From contig NZ_MSYM01000013.1 of the NCBI RefSeq assembly GCF_001938565.1, positions 311,496 through 375,495 on the forward strand: a stretch of 64,000 nucleotides of DNA, written 5' to 3'. The notes beneath the pieces were generated by a model that saw only the letters and a program-made list of their open reading frames with translations, had not been told where the DNA came from and searched no databases. A program made the translations under genes and the position numbers. Origin of the DNA: Rhodoferax antarcticus ANT.BR. Lineage in GTDB: Bacteria; Pseudomonadota; Gammaproteobacteria; Burkholderiales; Burkholderiaceae_C. Of the stretch, positions 54,921-63,297 are shown one piece after another; the stretch's first letter is position 1; every line of letters starts with the position of its first letter.

Positions 54921-55202
54921 ATGAAAGCAGTTTGGAACGGCGCAGTGATTGCGCAGAGCGACGACACGGTGCTGGTTGAGGGTAACCACTATTTCCCGGC
55001 CGCTTCGCTTGACCGCGATCTGGTGCGCTTTAGCAACCATAAAACGTCATGCGCCTGGAAAGGCCAGGCGAGTTATTACTCGCTGATGGTCAACGGCGAC
55101 GTCAATACCGATGCTGTCTGGTATTACCCTGATCCCAAACCAGGGGCCGAGGCAGTGCGTGACCGTGTGGCGTTCTGGAAAGGCGTCAAGGTGACCGAAT
55201 GA
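54921..55202 (+). CDS. DUF427-domain protein
   Basis: 93 residues: MKAVWNGAVIAQSDDTVLVEGNHYFPAASLDRD, SCAWKGQASYYSL and AVWYYPDPKPGAEAVRDRVAFWKGVKV. A complete DUF427 beta-tent-like domain, molecular function unknown. AAGGAG stands 8 nt before the ATG at 54921. Divergent from the osmoprotectant system. Confidence 0.87.
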   Translation: MKAVWNGAVIAQSDDTVLVEGNHYFPAASLDRDLVRFSNHKTSCAWKGQASYYSLMVNGDVNTDAVWYYPDPKPGAEAVRDRVAFWKGVKVTE

Positions 55203-55239
55203 CGCCAGCCTTGCCAGAGGTTGTGGCGCTGTTTCGGGC

Positions 55240-56664
55240 TTAGCGCTGGCGAACGTTCGCGATGTCGAGCGGGTTGGCCCCGCCGCCTAGGCTTTTGAAC
55301 AGGGAGATTTGATTTTGTAAAAAAGACAGGCGCGTCTGCACCAGCGCTTGCTGCGCCACAAACAGCGAGCGCTGCGCGTCAAGCCAGTCGAGCTGGCTGG
55401 CGGCTCCGTGGTCAAAACGCATTTGGGTCAGATGGGCGCGTTCGCTCTCGGCCTCCAGCAAGGCCTGGCTGGCTTGGAGTTGCTGGTCGAGGGTGCTTTG
55501 GCTTGCCAAAGCGTCGGCCACCTCGCGAAAGGCGCTCTGGATCGCCTTTTCGTACTGCGCCACGGCAATCGAGCGCCCGGTTTGCGCTGCATCCAGATTG
55601 GCCTGGTTTCGACCCGCATCAAAAATCGGCAGAATCAGCTGCGGTGCCATCGTCCAGCCCCAGGAGCCGCTCTTGAACAAGCCCGACAGTTCGCTGCTGG
55701 CCGATCCGGCACCGGCCGTCAGGCTGATGCGCGGGAAAAACGCCGCCCGGGCCGCACCGATATTGGCATTGCTGGCCAGCAGCAACTGCTCGGCTTGACG
55801 GATATCCGGCCGATCTGTCAGCAAATCTGAGGGCAGCCCGGCGGCGATGCGGGTCAATTGCACGGTTTCCAGTTGACCCCTGGCGAGTTGCGTACGGGCC
55901 GATGCGGGCAGGCTTTGGCCCAGCAGCAAGGCCAGCGCGTTTTCGTCCAGCGCGCGCTTCTGCGTTTGTTGCGCCAGCGTGACGCGGGCGCTCTCCAGCA
56001 GGGTCTGAGACAGGCGCCAGTCCAGGTCTGAGGCCGCACCGTTTTCGCGCTTGAGGTTCACCAGCTTCAGCGAATCCTCGCGGGTGGCAAGTGTCTGGCG
56101 CGAGGCGCGCAGCAGTTCTTCGTCAGCCAGCAGGCTCAGCCAGCTTTGTGCCACCGCAGACATCAGGGCGATGCGCGCCGTCTGGCTGGCCTCGGCGGTG
56201 GCCAGGTATTGCGCCAGCGCCTGTTCCTTGAGGCTGGCAACGCGCCCAAAAAAGTCCAGTTCGTAAGCGGTGAAGGTCAGCCCGCCGGTGTAGGTGCTGC
56301 TGATGCCGGCGCCGCTGGCGGGCACGCGCGAGCCTGTGATACCGGCATTGAGCGAGGGGAACTGATCAGCGCGACGCAGGCCCAGTTGTGCCCGCGCCTG
56401 CTCGATATTGAGCACTGCTACCCGCAAATCGCGGTTGTTGGCCAGGGCGATCGTGATCAACTCTTGTACTGTTTTATCGGTATAAAAGTGCCCCCAGCCC
56501 TTATCGGACAAGCGCTGATAGCTATCTTTATAAGAGCTATCAATACCCGCGCTGGCAGGCCACTGGCTGTCGATAGGCGCAATCGGGCGCTCGTAGGTCG
56601 GCATCAGCGAACACGCTGACAGGGCGCTGGCACAGGCCAGCGTCAGGATGGACAACTTAATCAT
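55240..56664 (-). CDS. RND efflux outer-membrane channel (OprM/AdeC-like)
   Basis: 474 residues. A lipoprotein signal with lipobox LSAC (Cys18). Two OEP repeats follow: LTFTAYELDFFGRVASLKEQALAQYLA, then IRQAEQLLLASNANIGAARAAFFPRISLTAGAG. It forms the trimeric outer-membrane tunnel for the AcrAB pump encoded upstream. A repeat copy lies in the region coding for residues about 41-62 (DSSYKDSYQRLSDKGWGHFY). The ATG at 56664 has GGGAG 9 nt upstream and overlaps the acrB stop by 8 nt. Confidence 0.93.
   Translation of the reverse strand: MIKLSILTLACASALSACSLMPTYERPIAPIDSQWPASAGIDSSYKDSYQRLSDKGWGHFYTDKTVQELITIALANNRDLRVAVLNIEQARAQLGLRRADQFPSLNAGITGSRVPASGAGISSTYTGGLTFTAYELDFFGRVASLKEQALAQYLATAEASQTARIALMSAVAQSWLSLLADEELLRASRQTLATREDSLKLVNLKRENGAASDLDWRLSQTLLESARVTLAQQTQKRALDENALALLLGQSLPASARTQLARGQLETVQLTRIAAGLPSDLLTDRPDIRQAEQLLLASNANIGAARAAFFPRISLTAGAGSASSELSGLFKSGSWGWTMAPQLILPIFDAGRNQANLDAAQTGRSIAVAQYEKAIQSAFREVADALASQSTLDQQLQASQALLEAESERAHLTQMRFDHGAASQLDWLDAQRSLFVAQQALVQTRLSFLQNQISLFKSLGGGANPLDIANVRQR
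56481..56543 (+). repeat. Dispersed repeat, copy 10, inside the efflux outer-membrane gene
   Basis: AAGTGCCCCCAGCCCTTATC, then ACAAGCGCTGATAGCTATC. It is opposite to the gene and in frame. Confidence 0.78.
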
Positions 56665-59600
56665 CTGAATGCACTCCCATGTGCGCGGCCTGTTCGGCGT
56701 GCACTTGCTGCTGGCGTTCACTGTCCGTGAACAGACCGCGCACCACCACAAAAAAGATCGGCACAAACACCACCGCCAGGATGGTGCCGGTCAGGATGCC
56801 GCCAATCACGCCGGTGCCAATTGCCCGCTGGCTGGCTGAACCTGCGCCGGATGACAGGGCCAGCGGCAACACCCCCAGCGTGAAGGCCATCGAGGTCATC
56901 ACAATCGGGCGGAACCGCAGGTGCGCTGCTGCCAGCGCGGCGGCGATGACTGTTTTGCCTTGCGCCTGCAGGTCCTTGGCGAATTCGATGATCAAAATCG
57001 CGTTTTTCGCCGACAAGCCAATGATGGTGATCAGGCCGACCTGAAAGTAAACATCGTTGGCGTAGCCGCGCAGCAGCGTTGCCAAAATCACGCCCAGCAC
57101 GCCCAGCGGCACCACCAGAATCACCGCCATCGGAATGCTCCAGCTTTCATACAGCGCAGCCAGGCACAAAAACACCGCCAAAATCGCAAAGCCGTAAAGG
57201 ATCATGGCCTGCGAGCCCGCCAGCTTTTCCTCGCGTGAGGTGCCGGTCCACTCAAAACCAAAGCCCTGCGGCAGTTTGGCTGCGAGTTGCTCCATCTCGG
57301 CTAGCGCCGCACCGGTGCTGTAGCCTGGGGCCGCGCTGCCGCTCAGGCGCATGGCCGGGTAGCCGTTGTAACGCAGGGCTTGCATCGGGCCGGTGACCCA
57401 GCGGGTGGTAGCAAAGGCAGACAGCGGCACCATCTGACCCCGGCTGTTGGCCACGTTGAGCCGCAGCAGGTCGTCAGGCTGCATGCGCGCTGGCGCATCG
57501 GCCTGCACCACAACGCGCTGTAGACGGCCCGCGTTGGGAAAGTCGTTAACGTAGCTGGAACCCAGGGCGGTGGAGATCACGCTGTTGATGGCGTCGAACC
57601 CAACTCCCATGGCACTGGCCTTATCGCGGTCGATGTCCACCTTCAGTTGCGGTGCGTCTTCCAGACCTTCGGGCCGAACCTGAGTAATCACCTTGCTCTG
57701 AGCCGCCATGCCCAGCATCTGATTGCGCGCTGCCAGCAAAGCCTCATGACCCAGCCCGGCTCGGTCTTGCAATCGGAAGCTGAAGCCGCTGGAGGAGCCC
57801 AGCTCGGGGATCGGGGGTGGACTCAGCGCAAAGATGAAGGCATCACGAATGCCGGACAAGGCACCAAAAGCGCGCCCGGCCAGGGCTTGCGCCGAACTGC
57901 CTTCACCCTCACGTTCATCCCAATCTTTGAGCGTCACAAATGCCAGGGCCGCGTTTTGCCCTTGACCGGAGAAGCTAAAGCCCAGCACGCTGACCATGCC
58001 TTCGACTTCGGGCTGCTTGAGCACGTAACCCTCCACCTGCTGCATCACCGCCAGGGTGCGGTCTTGGGTCGCCCCAGGAGGCAACTGCACATTAACCAGC
58101 ATGGTTCCCTGGTCTTCACTGGGTAGAAACGAGGTGGGCAGGCGCTGGTACAGCAGTGCTGCCACGCCGACGATGGCCAGGTAAATCACCAGATACCACG
58201 CAGCACGCGGCAGGAGCTTGGCCACGCCACGCTCGTAACCTTTGGCGGTGCTGGCAAAACCCCGGTTGAACCAGCCAAAAAAGCCGGTTTTGGCATGGTG
58301 GTGCCCGGCCTCAACCGGCTTGAGCAGGCTGGCGCATAAGGCAGGCGTGAGCGAGAGTGCCAAGAAAGCCGAGAAGGCGATTGACACCCCCATCACTGCA
58401 GCAAACTGGCGGTAGATATTGCCGACGGAACCGCTGAAAAACGCCAGTGGCACAAACACCGAGATCAGCACCACGGTCACGCCGACAATCGCGCCCTGAA
58501 TCTGGCCCATGGCTTTGCGGGTGGCCATGAGCGGTGACAAACCTTCCTCGCTCATGATGCGTTCGACGTTTTCCACCACCACAATCGCGTCGTCCACCAC
58601 GATGCCGATCACCAGCACCATCGCAAACATGGTCAGCACGTTGATGGAAAAACCCATGGCCAGCAAGCTGGCAAAGGTGCCCAGCAGCGCCACCGGTACC
58701 ACCAGCGTCGGGATCAGCGTGTAGCGCCAGTTCTGCAGGAACAGGAACATCACCAGAAACACCAGGATGATGGCTTCCACCAGGGTTTCAGCCACCTGGG
58801 CCAGCGACGTCTCGATGAACTTCGAGCTGTCGTAGGGAATCGACCAAGTCATACCTTTGGGGAAAAACTTTTCCAATGTCTGCATCCGTGCGCGCACTGC
58901 TTTGGCAGTGGCCAGCGCGTTGCCGCTTGTGGACAACTGCACACCGATGCCGGTGGCGGGTTTGCCGTTCAGGCGTGCCGAGGTGGCATACGACTGGGCG
59001 CCCAGCTCGATACGCGCCACATCTTTCAGGCGCACGCTGGAGCCGTCGGTATTGGCACGCAGCACCACGTTGCCAAACTGTGCCACGCTGCCCAACTGAC
59101 CGTTGACCACCACGGTGGCCGATATCCCTTGCCCAGCCACATTGGGCAGACTGCCGATTTCACCCGCCGATACCTGGGCGTTTTGTGCCCGGATGGCCGT
59201 GGTGACATCGGCCGCAGACAGGTTAAAGCTCACCAGCTTGGCCGGGTCAATCCAGACGCGCATGGCGCGCTCGGTGCCAAAGAGTTGCGCTTGACCGACG
59301 CCGTCCAGGCGTTGAATTTCAGGCACGATGGAGCGCGATGCATAGTCACCGAGCGCCACCGGCGTCAGGTCCGGGTCATCAGACGAGAGGATGGCAAACA
59401 GCAAAAAGTTGCTGCGCGCCTTGTCCACCCGCACGCCTTGCTGTGTCACCGCAGAAGGCAAGCGCGGGCTGGCGCGAGACAGCCGGTTTTGCACGTCCAC
59501 CTGCGCCAGCTCGGGGTTGGTGCCCGGCTGAAAACTCAGTGTGATGCTGCCCGAGCCGTTGGACTGGGCAGTGGATTCCATGTAGATCAGCCCTGGCGAG

Positions 59601-59812
59601 CCGTTCATCTCTTGCTCGATGATGGACAGCACGCTGTCTTCCAGCGTTTGCGCCGAGGCACCCGGATACACCGCCGAGATAACGATGGACGGTGGTGCCA
59701 CCGGCGGGTACTGCGCAATCGGCAGCTGGGTGATGGACACCGCACCCATAACCACGATAAACAGCGCAATGACCCAGGCAAAAATGGGTCGATCAATAAA
59801 AAACTTGGACAT
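56657..59812 (-). CDS. acrB: RND multidrug efflux inner-membrane pump (AcrB/MexB type)
   Basis: 1051 residues with 12 membrane segments and two large periplasmic loops. The N-terminus MSKFFIDRPIFAWVIALFIVVMGAVSI, the proton-relay motif GIVVDDAIVVVENVERIM (adjacent aspartates near 405) and the C-terminal PIVMTSMAFTLGVLPLALSSGAGSASQRAIGTGVIGG are typical HAE-1 family features. It exports hydrophobic drugs, dyes or bile-salt-like compounds by proton antiport. Starts 12 nt after acrA. Confidence 0.96.
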   Translation of the reverse strand: MSKFFIDRPIFAWVIALFIVVMGAVSITQLPIAQYPPVAPPSIVISAVYPGASAQTLEDSVLSIIEQEMNGSPGLIYMESTAQSNGSGSITLSFQPGTNPELAQVDVQNRLSRASPRLPSAVTQQGVRVDKARSNFLLFAILSSDDPDLTPVALGDYASRSIVPEIQRLDGVGQAQLFGTERAMRVWIDPAKLVSFNLSAADVTTAIRAQNAQVSAGEIGSLPNVAGQGISATVVVNGQLGSVAQFGNVVLRANTDGSSVRLKDVARIELGAQSYATSARLNGKPATGIGVQLSTSGNALATAKAVRARMQTLEKFFPKGMTWSIPYDSSKFIETSLAQVAETLVEAIILVFLVMFLFLQNWRYTLIPTLVVPVALLGTFASLLAMGFSINVLTMFAMVLVIGIVVDDAIVVVENVERIMSEEGLSPLMATRKAMGQIQGAIVGVTVVLISVFVPLAFFSGSVGNIYRQFAAVMGVSIAFSAFLALSLTPALCASLLKPVEAGHHHAKTGFFGWFNRGFASTAKGYERGVAKLLPRAAWYLVIYLAIVGVAALLYQRLPTSFLPSEDQGTMLVNVQLPPGATQDRTLAVMQQVEGYVLKQPEVEGMVSVLGFSFSGQGQNAALAFVTLKDWDEREGEGSSAQALAGRAFGALSGIRDAFIFALSPPPIPELGSSSGFSFRLQDRAGLGHEALLAARNQMLGMAAQSKVITQVRPEGLEDAPQLKVDIDRDKASAMGVGFDAINSVISTALGSSYVNDFPNAGRLQRVVVQADAPARMQPDDLLRLNVANSRGQMVPLSAFATTRWVTGPMQALRYNGYPAMRLSGSAAPGYSTGAALAEMEQLAAKLPQGFGFEWTGTSREEKLAGSQAMILYGFAILAVFLCLAALYESWSIPMAVILVVPLGVLGVILATLLRGYANDVYFQVGLITIIGLSAKNAILIIEFAKDLQAQGKTVIAAALAAAHLRFRPIVMTSMAFTLGVLPLALSSGAGSASQRAIGTGVIGGILTGTILAVVFVPIFFVVVRGLFTDSERQQQVHAEQAAHMGVHSDD

Positions 59813-59824
59813 CTCAGGCGCTCC

Positions 59825-61147
59825 TTATTGCGTAGCGCTTGACGCAGCACTGGCTGGGCTGGAGGCCGGTTTTGATACTGAATCTGCAGACGCTGCCGGG
59901 CCTGCTGGCAGCCCCGCGCCCGAGCCGCCTGCCGCCGGTGCGCCCGGTTGCCACGGCACGGGCTTGACCGGCCCACCACCGCGCAGCTTTTGGAAACCGT
60001 CCACCATCACCTGTTCACCGGCTTGCAAACCACCCAGCACCACCCACTGGCCATTCTGCTGGCCACCAATCTCGATGGGTCGTGGCACGGCTTTGCCGTC
60101 AGCGCCCACCACCAGCACCGTATCGCCCTGTGGCGAACGCGTCACCGCTTGCTGCGGCAGGGTGATGGCATTGCTGGCCTGGGCTTGCTCGAGCCGCGCG
60201 CGAACAAACAGGCCGGGCAACAGTGCACCGGTCGGGTTGGGCACCTCGGCGCGCAGGGTGATCTGGCCGCTGGTGGCGTCTACCGTCAGGTCTGAAAACA
60301 GCAGCTTGCCAGGCAGGGCGTATTCACTGCCGTCTTCCAGCACCACGCGCACGCTGGCGCCCTTTGTGCCTACGCGTTTAAGCTGGTCGGCTTCGAATGC
60401 TTGGCGCAGTTTCATCACCTCAATGGCAGACTGGGTGAAGTTCAGGTACAGCGGGTTGGTCTGCTGGATGACTGCCAGCTGCGTGGCTTCACCCTGACCC
60501 ACCAGTGCGCCTTCGGTCACCAGCGCCCGGCCAATGCGGCCAGAAATGGGCGCTGTGATGCGGGCGTAACCGAGGTTGATGCGTGCGCTCTGCAGCGCAG
60601 CACGGGCTACTGCCACGTCAGCCTCGGCCTGCTTTTGCGCGGCTTGGGCGTTGATGAATTCCTGCTGGCTGATGGCCTTGGCTTCAATCAACGGCTTAAA
60701 GCGCTCAGCCTGGGCACTGGCCTGCGTCAGGTTGGCTTCGGCCTTGGCCACGCTGGCCTGGGCGCTGGCAGCCGTGGCTTCATAAGGACTGGCATCAATG
60801 GCAAACAACGCTTGCCCCGCTTTTACCTCACTGCCTTCGGTAAACAGGCGTTTTTGCAAAATACCGGCCACTCGGGCTCGCACCTGCGCCACGCGTGACG
60901 CCTCCAGGCGGCCGGGCAACTCGGTGATCAGCCTTACATCCCCCAGCGTGACAGTGACCACCCCGACTTCAGCCGGTGGCATGGCGCCGCCTGGCCCACC
61001 GGCACCTGCGCCGGGCGCGTCACTTTTCCCGCAAGCGGCCAGCACCAATGTCAGGCTCAAAGCCAGCACAGTGGGTTGAAAACGTGCGCGCAAGGCGGGC
61101 TGCCGCGCCAGAAACGGTTGAGCAAGCAGGCTGCGAAGATGGGTCAT
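59825..61147 (-). CDS. acrA: RND efflux periplasmic adaptor (AcrA/MexA type)
   Basis: 440 residues. A long leader ends in lipobox LAAC (C39). Then follow the barrel-sandwich and hairpin parts (PGRLEASRVAQVRARVAGILQKRLFTEGSEVKAGQALFAIDASPYEA, RINLGYARITAPISGRIGRALVTEGALVG) and a Gly/Ala/Pro-rich C-terminus. Couples AcrB to the outer-membrane channel. First gene of a three-gene operon (acrA-acrB-channel), divergent from the TetR regulator. Confidence 0.95.
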   Translation of the reverse strand: MTHLRSLLAQPFLARQPALRARFQPTVLALSLTLVLAACGKSDAPGAGAGGPGGAMPPAEVGVVTVTLGDVRLITELPGRLEASRVAQVRARVAGILQKRLFTEGSEVKAGQALFAIDASPYEATAASAQASVAKAEANLTQASAQAERFKPLIEAKAISQQEFINAQAAQKQAEADVAVARAALQSARINLGYARITAPISGRIGRALVTEGALVGQGEATQLAVIQQTNPLYLNFTQSAIEVMKLRQAFEADQLKRVGTKGASVRVVLEDGSEYALPGKLLFSDLTVDATSGQITLRAEVPNPTGALLPGLFVRARLEQAQASNAITLPQQAVTRSPQGDTVLVVGADGKAVPRPIEIGGQQNGQWVVLGGLQAGEQVMVDGFQKLRGGGPVKPVPWQPGAPAAGGSGAGLPAGPAASADSVSKPASSPASAASSATQ

Positions 61148-61227
61148 GGTGAGAGTCTCAAAAAGAAGGAACGCGCCGGGAGGTTATCGCGAGCGCGTCG
61201 AAGGGGAATTTATTTTTCCAAAATTGT

Positions 61228-61249
61228 ACATACAATCATGAATGTATGT
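61228..61249 (-). promoter_or_regulatory. AcrR-like operator in front of the efflux operon
   Basis: Inverted repeat ACATACA-N8-TGTATGT. With one more base on each side it closely matches the E. coli AcrR operator as I recall it (arms TACATACA and TGTATGTA). On the minus strand TACAAT overlaps the operator edge and could be the acrA -10 box, so repressor binding would block acrA and probably its own gene. Confidence 0.75.
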
Positions 61250-61272
61250 TGATTACCCTTTGAAAGTTTTGT

Positions 61273-61899
61273 ATGGCCCGAAGAACCAAGGCAGACGCCC
61301 AAGCCACCCGCCAACAGTTGTTGCAGGCGGCGGTGCGGGTATTTGCCGAGAAAGGGGTGTCGCGTACCTCGCTGCAAGACATTGCCGAGGCGGCGGGCAC
61401 CACCCGTGGGGCGATTTACTGGCACTTCAAGAACAAGGCCGATTTGTTCAACGCCATGATGGACGATGCCCTGCTGCCCATGGAGCAGGCCATGCAGCAC
61501 ATTGGCCACGACCCGGCCCAGGACCCGCTGGCCGAGCTGGAGTACGCGCTGCTGCAAACCATGCGCGACATCGTCAGCAACGCCAGCACCCGCGCGGTGT
61601 TCGAGATTGCCATCATGAAAGTTGAATACGTCGACGAGCTGCTGGGCATCAAGGAGCGCCATATCCAGGCTTTTGCGGACGGCACGCGGGAGATCACCCG
61701 CAGCCTGCGCGAAGCTGCCGGGCGCCGGGGCATCCACCTGCCGGTGAACCCCGAGGTGGCGGCCCACGGCCTGCATGCGCTGATGGTGGGCTTGATTCAT
61801 TCGTGGATGCTCTCGCCAGAGGCGTTTGATCTGGTGGTGGTATCGCAAAGCGCCGTTCGGGCGCAGCTGGCGGGGCTGGGCTTGCATTTGAGCGTTTAA
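61273..61899 (+). CDS. acrR: TetR/AcrR-family efflux repressor
   Basis: 208 residues. N-terminal helix-turn-helix: [53 protein letters not shown], the characteristic AcrR/TtgR/MexR-type motif. The C-terminal part is the ligand-binding dimer. It is divergent from acrA with a good operator between, so it should repress the pump until a substrate binds. Confidence 0.94.
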   Translation: MARRTKADAQATRQQLLQAAVRVFAEKGVSRTSLQDIAEAAGTTRGAIYWHFKNKADLFNAMMDDALLPMEQAMQHIGHDPAQDPLAELEYALLQTMRDIVSNASTRAVFEIAIMKVEYVDELLGIKERHIQAFADGTREITRSLREAAGRRGIHLPVNPEVAAHGLHALMVGLIHSWMLSPEAFDLVVVSQSAVRAQLAGLGLHLSV

Positions 61900-61943
61900 G
61901 GCTTGTGCGCCGGCCCTGGGAGCATCGCCTAAACTCGTTTGCT

Positions 61944-63014
61944 ATGTTCAAAGAAGTCTGTGTTCTGGGGATCGAATCCTCTTGTGATGAAACCGGTGTG
62001 GCGCTGGTCAACATCCCGGCGCAGGGTCTGCCGGTGTTGCTGGCGCATGCGCTTTACAGCCAGATTGCCATGCACCAGGCCTATGGCGGCGTGGTGCCCG
62101 AGCTGGCCAGTCGCGACCATATTCGCCGGGTGTTACCGCTGACCGAAGAGGTGCTGGCCGACTCGGGCCGCTCGCTGGCCGATGTGGATGTGGTGGCATT
62201 TACCCGTGGCCCCGGTTTGGCGGGCGCGCTGCTGGTGGGCGCGGGCGTGGCTTGCGCTTTGGCGGCGGCGCTGGGCAAGCCGGTGCTGGGCGTGCACCAC
62301 CTGGAAGGGCATTTGTTGTCGCCTTTTTTAAGCGCCGACCCGCCGCAGTTTCCGTTTGTGGCGCTGTTGGTGTCCGGCGGTCACACGCAACTCATGCGGG
62401 TGGACGGGGTAGGGCGCTACCAAATTCTGGGCGAAACCATTGATGACGCAGCTGGCGAGGCGTTTGACAAGTCTGCCAAGCTGCTCGGGCTGGCTTACCC
62501 AGGCGGTCAGGCACTGTCCCAACTGGCGGAGCAGGGCAACCCGAAAGCCTACAAGCTGCCGCGCCCTTTGTTGCACAGCGGCGACCTGGACTTTTCGTTT
62601 GCAGGCCTGAAAACGGCGGTGATGGTGCAAACCGGCAAGTGCGCGCAGGCACAAGGCTGCGCCGGGCCAGACTTGCCGCCCGGCGTTCTGGCTGATCTGG
62701 CGGCCTCCACCCAGGCGGCGATTGTCGAGGTGCTGGTGAAAAAATCACTCACCGCATTGAAACAAACCGGCCTCAAACGCCTGGTGGTGGCGGGTGGCGT
62801 AGGTGCCAACCGCTTGCTGCGCGAGCAGCTCAACGCCGAGTGCGCCCAGCTTGCCATAAAGGTGCATTACCCCGAGCTGCATTTGTGCACCGACAACGGC
62901 GCCATGATCGCCATGGCTGCAGCCATGCGCTTGCAGTCGGGCGAGCAAGCGGCCACTCAAACCTATGGGTTTGACGTGAAACCACGCTGGCCGCTGGACG
63001 CCATCACCGCCTGA
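61944..63014 (+). CDS. tsaD: tRNA threonylcarbamoyladenosine synthase subunit TsaD
   Basis: 356 residues of the Kae1/TsaD ASKHA family. [16 protein letters not shown] at the start, metal motif H119-x3-H123 (HHLEGH), [40 protein letters not shown] and [12 protein letters not shown]. It makes the universal t6A37 modification of ANN-decoding tRNAs. The start at 61944 (MFKEVCVLG) is the family start. A longer frame overlaps acrR's end. A repeat copy begins 2 nt after its stop. Confidence 0.97.
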   Translation: MFKEVCVLGIESSCDETGVALVNIPAQGLPVLLAHALYSQIAMHQAYGGVVPELASRDHIRRVLPLTEEVLADSGRSLADVDVVAFTRGPGLAGALLVGAGVACALAAALGKPVLGVHHLEGHLLSPFLSADPPQFPFVALLVSGGHTQLMRVDGVGRYQILGETIDDAAGEAFDKSAKLLGLAYPGGQALSQLAEQGNPKAYKLPRPLLHSGDLDFSFAGLKTAVMVQTGKCAQAQGCAGPDLPPGVLADLAASTQAAIVEVLVKKSLTALKQTGLKRLVVAGGVGANRLLREQLNAECAQLAIKVHYPELHLCTDNGAMIAMAAAMRLQSGEQAATQTYGFDVKPRWPLDAITA

Positions 63015-63016
63015 AA

Positions 63017-63076
63017 TATATAAGAAATAAGCCTCTAGCCCTTATCTATCAAGCGCGAGTAGCTATTGTTTTTTAA
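63017..63076 (+). repeat. Dispersed repeat, copy 11, after tsaD
   Basis: AAGCCTCTAGCCCTTATCTA, then CAAGCGCGAGTAGCTATTG. It begins 2 nt after the tsaD stop codon. Confidence 0.92.
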
Positions 63077-63297
63077 GTTATGCGGGCGTCGCGATGCGAG
63101 ACACCTGTGGCATGCGCACCGCTGGCTGCGCGGCAGGACAAGCTGACGTAGCGGCGCGCCGCGTTGGCCCGTTTCAAGTTCAGCGCGTCGTTCTCCACAG
63201 GCCAGAACGCCTTGTAAACTGCGCAACCTTCACAACGACCCTGCCGCAAGCCCCTTGGCTGTGAACTGCGGCGCGGCTTTTTTTGAGAAATTCCCTG

